Origin: Setaria digitata
Taxonomy: Eukaryota > Nematoda > Chromadorea > Rhabditida > Setariidae
Direction: 5' to 3'
Length of the DNA stretch: 64,000 nucleotides
NCBI GenBank assembly: GCA_003640385.1
Contig: RCAB01000113.1
Location: 91,888-155,887 of the forward strand
Shown here in pieces: positions 60,355 through 64,000 of this stretch (its first letter is position 1; every line of letters starts with the position of its first letter). The notes beneath the pieces were generated by a model. That model ran no database searches. It was not told the origin of the DNA and saw nothing but the letters and a program-made list of their open reading frames with translations. The position numbers were made by a program, and so were the translations under genes.

Positions 60355-63010
60355 CTAATTTAATTTGTTTTACATAATCTAAAACTATTCTCTTATACTA
60401 TGTAGTTAGCCTAAGTTATTCTTATTACATCAGTGATATTATCTCCAACACAAATCTACCTTTAAATGAATAAATTCATCGGATTAGTTCGTTTAATATA
60501 TCTTTGGGAAAAAAAACTTTTTTTTTTCTTTTACTTTTATTCTATCCAGTCAGTTTTAAATATAACATCTAAGTGTAGTCCTTGCATTATATCTAACAAA
60601 TTTATTTTATTAAAATATGAATCATCATTAAAATATTCATAACTCTTTTTCTTTCCTCTCTCTCTTTTTGTTTCTCTTCTCTGCAGTTTTTTTTTTTTTT
60701 AATTAAAATTTATTTTTCAAATTATCTTTTGCCAATTTTATTAAATTTATCAGCTGTGGAATAGCATTACCACGAGCAATTGAATTGCCTGTTTATACGA
60801 CAACACATATTAATGGTAATGCAAAACATGTTTATATTTACATGTACGGTTTTCAATTTACAACATCACAATTTGTTTATTTTGAATGTCAAGCAAGGCC
60901 ATGTATACATTCATGTAGACGACATGTTAGTAAAAGTTTTCGCTTTTTGTTTTCTTTATTTTCATCCCTTAATTTGCATCTTAAAAAACAAAGGAATTGA
61001 TAACTAATTGGAAAGAAAATGAGAAGAAATGAAATGAAGAGTTTTTTTTTTTTTTTTTCTTTTTTTTTTCAGTGAGCATTAGTGTAAAAAGTATAACAGT
61101 TGAGAAATGTTATATTTTTTTTTCAATTCCCCTACGTAAAAAATGAATTGATGGATTTTTGTTTTAATCTAATTTTTATTCATAAAGTCATTGACAAATA
61201 GTGAATTCATATATCATTTAGTGTTGCTGTATTAAAAAGTAAAAATTCACTTTTGATTAGAGATGATGAGAAATTTTTTATTTTGTTAAATATTAATTAG
61301 TGCTTTTCATTTGATAATAATTACCGCTATTTTCAGGAAAAAAAGAGAAATCCTTATCCTGCGAAAAAAAAAAAAACCAATTTCTTCCTTTTTCTTATAC
61401 TAGAATTCATTTTTTTTTCCACATTAAAGTTCTTTTATTCTGATATAAAATTCATTGGAGAATTTTTTTTTTCCTTAGCCTTCTTTTTCTTAATCAAAAA
61501 AATAATTTTTTTTCCCCCCCAAAACATTAATTAAATATCCAAGTACTAGTAGCAGTAGTAGTAGCATAGAACCAATAGCACTTCTTGTAATTTTGCTATT
61601 TGTTTTATCAGTCAAAATACAAGGAAATATAAATATGAAATTAAATTGCTAATTTATTTGATTGCAATAATAATTGAAAATTTAGCAAATAGAAATTTGC
61701 ATAATTTTATAGCAATGTGAAGCAATTAATAATACTTCGTCAACGAATGCTACAACAAAATCATTAATGCGAAATCGTCGTGAAGCACATGTTAAAGTAG
61801 TCAAATTACTTACAGTTTTAGAAATGAGACCACCGGCGCGAATGTATGCTGAACAATTTCGTAAGTTAATTAGATTAATTACTGAAAAATTTAATTGATT
61901 TAAATTAATTATTGAACTGTTTGGTGAGAATAAATCTATGCTACTGTTATGCCTATTAAAGATGATAAATTTGTTGTTCGCTGTCAAAATTATATAACCA
62001 ACAACAATTAACTTAAAACTTCTATTTACCAAAAAAAAAAAAGAAAAATTATGGGAATTAAATCAGTTGAAACCAAATATTTTATTATTTATTATTTACT
62101 GTCCATTACTTACTTACTATTTATTATTATTCATTAACTCATCTATTCATTATTCATTATCCATTATTTGTTATTCGTTGTTCATTGCATTCATCATATT
62201 CATTATTCATTTACTTATTACTCATATATTCATTATTCATTTATTCATTTACCATCGCTCATTATTTATTATTCATTGTATATTATATTCATTATTCATT
62301 TTATTCGTTATAACTCATCATTTTTTCTTTAATATATGTATATATTTTTATTATCACTATATTCATCATTATTATATTATTAATTATTAAGCCAGTTAGT
62401 AATAAGAAATTATTTACGTAACGAATTACGGCAATCGATTTACTTGAATTAAGACATTATTGGACTTTTCAACTACCTTAGTTATTATGTTTTTAAGTTT
62501 TTAACAGGTAGCAATAAATTGCATGGGCTCAATATTATGCATGGAATATAAATGTCTAATTTCGGTAGTGAAATATTAAAAAATTCATGCCTAAAAGGTA
62601 TGTATCAGTTTATAAAAAAAAAAGACAAAAAAAAAAACCATCTTTACCATGCACTAATTATTGTCATACTCTCTTTAGCACTCGTGGTAATTCGCTATTT
62701 GAACAATAGCACAAGCATTAATCAACTGAAATAGTTATCATATCTTTTAGCATTAATTAATTTTACAATTAAAATTCCAGACTCGAATTCGAATTCCAAA
62801 TTTTCAACAGATGCAGAAGTTAGCTGTCCACCGATATTTCTTCTAATTGTCCTCTTTACCGGACTAGGTTTAATGCCAAGCATAACAGTAGCAGTATGCT
62901 ATGTAATTATTGCCCAGCGACGACGACAACAAACGCTTGATGTGCAACGAACATTATCATTTTCTGGTATTCATAATGAAGAAGTTTACAGCTCATCCAG
63001 CGATAACTGA
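55497..63010 (+). CDS. ZP-domain (cuticlin-like) type I membrane protein
   Basis: Eight exons: 55497-55569, 55993-56192, 56589-56723, 59339-59493, 60071-60158, 60754-60925, 61713-61860, 62781-63010, about 400 residues. A signal peptide (MIRQAYCFLFLLFLVCSQS) leads into a ZP domain with paired cysteines (HQMRCHSNRMDV, YVCGITLKQ, LQIRCLYSVND, YDFYAHSCLAHDG, VYFECQARPCIHSCRRH). A basic cleavage site of furin type (RNRR|EAHV) follows, then a Ser/Asn linker, one transmembrane helix (FLLIVLFTGLGLMP…) and a 35-residue tail with RRRQQ and a Ser-rich end. In nematodes such proteins are cut, polymerise in the apical matrix and shape cuticle or sensory lumen; the tissue is unknown. The join between exons 3 and 4 does not close in phase: exon 3 ends in phase 0 with a weak GTGTTA donor and the best acceptor (59338) needs two bases. 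An acceptor at 59282 would be in phase. Introns are large (up to 2.6 kb). Confidence 0.88.
55766..55796. repeat. Perfect 15-bp-arm TA-rich palindrome in ZP intron 1
   Basis: ATATATATACATAAA and its exact complement flank one A. Seen directly. Confidence 0.85.
57140..57360. repeat. Intronic segmental duplication, copy 1
   Basis: In the long intron after ZP exon 3. ATTGCAGATAA … AAAATTTATGAA … GTTGAAAAGAAAT … TTTCCTTAATG(A)TCAATAT recurs in the same order at 58088-58290. The copies have diverged by substitutions and small indels. Confidence 0.65.
58088..58290. repeat. Intronic segmental duplication, copy 2
   Basis: Second copy of the segment at 57140-57360, 0.95 kb downstream in the same intron and orientation. 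Confidence 0.65.
58915..59013. repeat. (ATT)n microsatellite
   Basis: About 30 ATT units with a few interruptions (ACT, ATTT, AAT) in the ZP intron before exon 59339-59493. A shorter one lies at 60313-60350. Confidence 0.9.
62060..62340. repeat. Degenerate TTATTCATT-type tandem repeat in the last ZP intron
   Basis: About 280 bases of ATTATTCATT / ATTTATTCATT units with drift. The 107-codon open frame through it (Ile/His/Tyr/Leu only) is an artefact of the repeat. Confidence 0.85.
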
Positions 63011-63843
63011 ACTGATTGCAACTAGATGATCATTTGTTTTACCTTAGCATTTTCGTCTGAATTGCATCATTTTCCAACCTTAGAATAAATGCTTAAAATG
63101 TTTCTCTAGAAAATCCTTCACTATGAATATGTATCTTAACTGGCTTTGGTTTTTTTTTTTTTTTTGAACAAAAGTTCAAAATCAGGAGTGTGATTCTAAA
63201 TGGAAAAGGAGCCAGAACTTTAAGTATCAATCAGGACAAACTTGATAGGAGGATCGTTTAATCTAAAATCGGTTAAGTTCCGAAAAGTATAGAAAGCAGT
63301 TGTCATTTCTGGTTAATCTACTGGAAATTAATTTTTAGTTCTTTGTTTCACATACCAATGGCTTGGGTTGTTTTTTCGATAATAGTGCGTGTTTAAACAA
63401 ATGTGAAGAGGAATTCAAGTTGAATGCAGTGTACCAGTAACTACAGTCTTTAGTCTGAAAGTCCTAATAATTATTAATGTTCTAATTATTATTAAAATTC
63501 GTTTAATTTCCTTTCTTGAATGGAAAAAATGTTGCAAAAAATTACTGCGCAAAAATCATTCAAAGTAGTAAAAATGTCGTCACAAGACTGAACAACAATT
63601 CTAAACAACAAAAACGAAGCTGATAGCAAAAAAAAATGACCCAAATAAAAACGGCAAAAAAGAACAGTAGAGAAAAGAAGATAAAACAAATTCAAATGAA
63701 TCACAGGCATTAAGACAAAGATACCATGGCATCTTCACGAAATTTTCGGTCTTTCAAGAACAGTCAGAAAATTTTGAATACTCAATCCTGCCTATGATCT
63801 ACCACATTCATATACCAGGAGAAATGTCCTCTAATTTCCACCA
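63011..63843. other. Convergent 3' flanks
   Basis: Between the stop of the ZP gene and the stop of the next minus-strand gene. No exon is seen; it should contain both 3' UTRs. Confidence 0.6.
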
Positions 63844-63948
63844 TTAAGCGATAGATTTTTGCTCAAATTTCGGGTAAATTTCTTGTACTTCACTCCAAGA
63901 CATTCTCTCAGACGATAAATCAGCTAGCACTTTTCCAACATCATTGAC
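63844..63948 (-). CDS. Last exon of a minus-strand gene that continues beyond the window
   Basis: After an acceptor (ATGTTTCAG, minus strand) 34 codons run to TAA at 63844, with protein-like composition (VNDVGKVLADLSS, MSWSEVQEIYPKFEQKSIA). The rest of the gene lies to the right. No family can be named from this piece. Confidence 0.6.
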   Translation of the reverse strand, partial: VNDVGKVLADLSSERMSWSEVQEIYPKFEQKSIA

Positions 63949-64000
63949 CTGAAACATATGACAGCTTTGCATTATACAAAAAATCAACTTGCACTTCAAA

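Noticed and set aside
62067..62390. 107-codon plus-strand frame of Ile/His/Tyr/Leu
   Set aside because: It follows a degenerate TTATTCATT repeat inside a ZP-gene intron.
1..64000. tRNA, rRNA, CRISPR, bacterial-type (Wolbachia-like) inserts or intact transposons
   Set aside because: No tRNA B-box/cloverleaf, rRNA core, regular repeat-spacer pattern, long bacterial open frame or transposase/reverse-transcriptase motif was seen on reading both strands.

Overview
The window looks like nuclear DNA of a nematode, most likely a filarial or other spirurid worm. It is very AT-rich and full of A/T homopolymers. Protein-coding genes are broken into many small exons with GT..AG introns and TTTCAG-type acceptors. 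Several start codons sit a few bases after a strong acceptor that has no upstream exon, as expected for spliced-leader trans-splicing. The species is an inference. No rRNA, tRNA, CRISPR array or intact transposon was recognised. Exon models were built by eye by matching reading phase and splice sites; coordinates below refer to coding exons.

Layout: (1) 861-4990, minus strand: six-exon gene for an unrecognised cysteine-rich membrane protein. (2) 8.3-10.9 kb, minus strand: weakly supported small unrecognised gene. (3) 11.06-20.14 kb (perhaps to 22.5 kb), minus strand: 17-exon TBC-domain Rab-GAP of the TBC1D12/TBC1D14 group with two alternative 3' ends. (4) 20.1-27.8 kb: long AT-rich gap with microsatellites, a 41-bp minisatellite, a purine-rich block and an E-box-like cluster. 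(5) 27,870-37,027, plus strand: 21-exon membrane-anchored protein with an SMP-like region, a C2 domain and a C-terminal C1 zinc finger, probably a lipid-transfer protein of membrane contact sites. (6) 37.0-40.1 kb: non-coding, with a diverged repeat pair and a GC-richer island. (7) 40,077-43,485, plus: prp-19, splicing factor and U-box ubiquitin ligase. (8) 43,772-44,586, minus: unrecognised four-exon gene lying antisense between prp-19 and ulp-1. (9) 44,769-49,371, plus: ulp-1, SUMO protease. (10) 50,296-52,925, plus: mitochondrial ornithine carrier (SLC25A15 type). (11) 52.9-55.5 kb: gap with badly merged contig ends. (12) 55,497-63,010, plus: secreted or membrane ZP-domain (cuticlin-like) protein. 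(13) 63,844-63,948, minus: last exon of a gene that continues beyond the window.

The prp-19, ulp-1 and ornithine-carrier genes follow one another on the same strand. From memory this is the order of C. elegans T10F2.4, T10F2.3 and T10F2.2, so a conserved operon or at least a conserved syntenic block is likely. Together they combine pre-mRNA splicing/ubiquitin ligation, SUMO processing and mitochondrial transport, a typical housekeeping mix for nematode operons.

The best candidates for something undescribed are the cysteine-rich two-hydrophobic-segment protein at 861-4990, the SMP+C2+C1 architecture at 27.9-37.0 kb, and the antisense gene inside the presumed operon.
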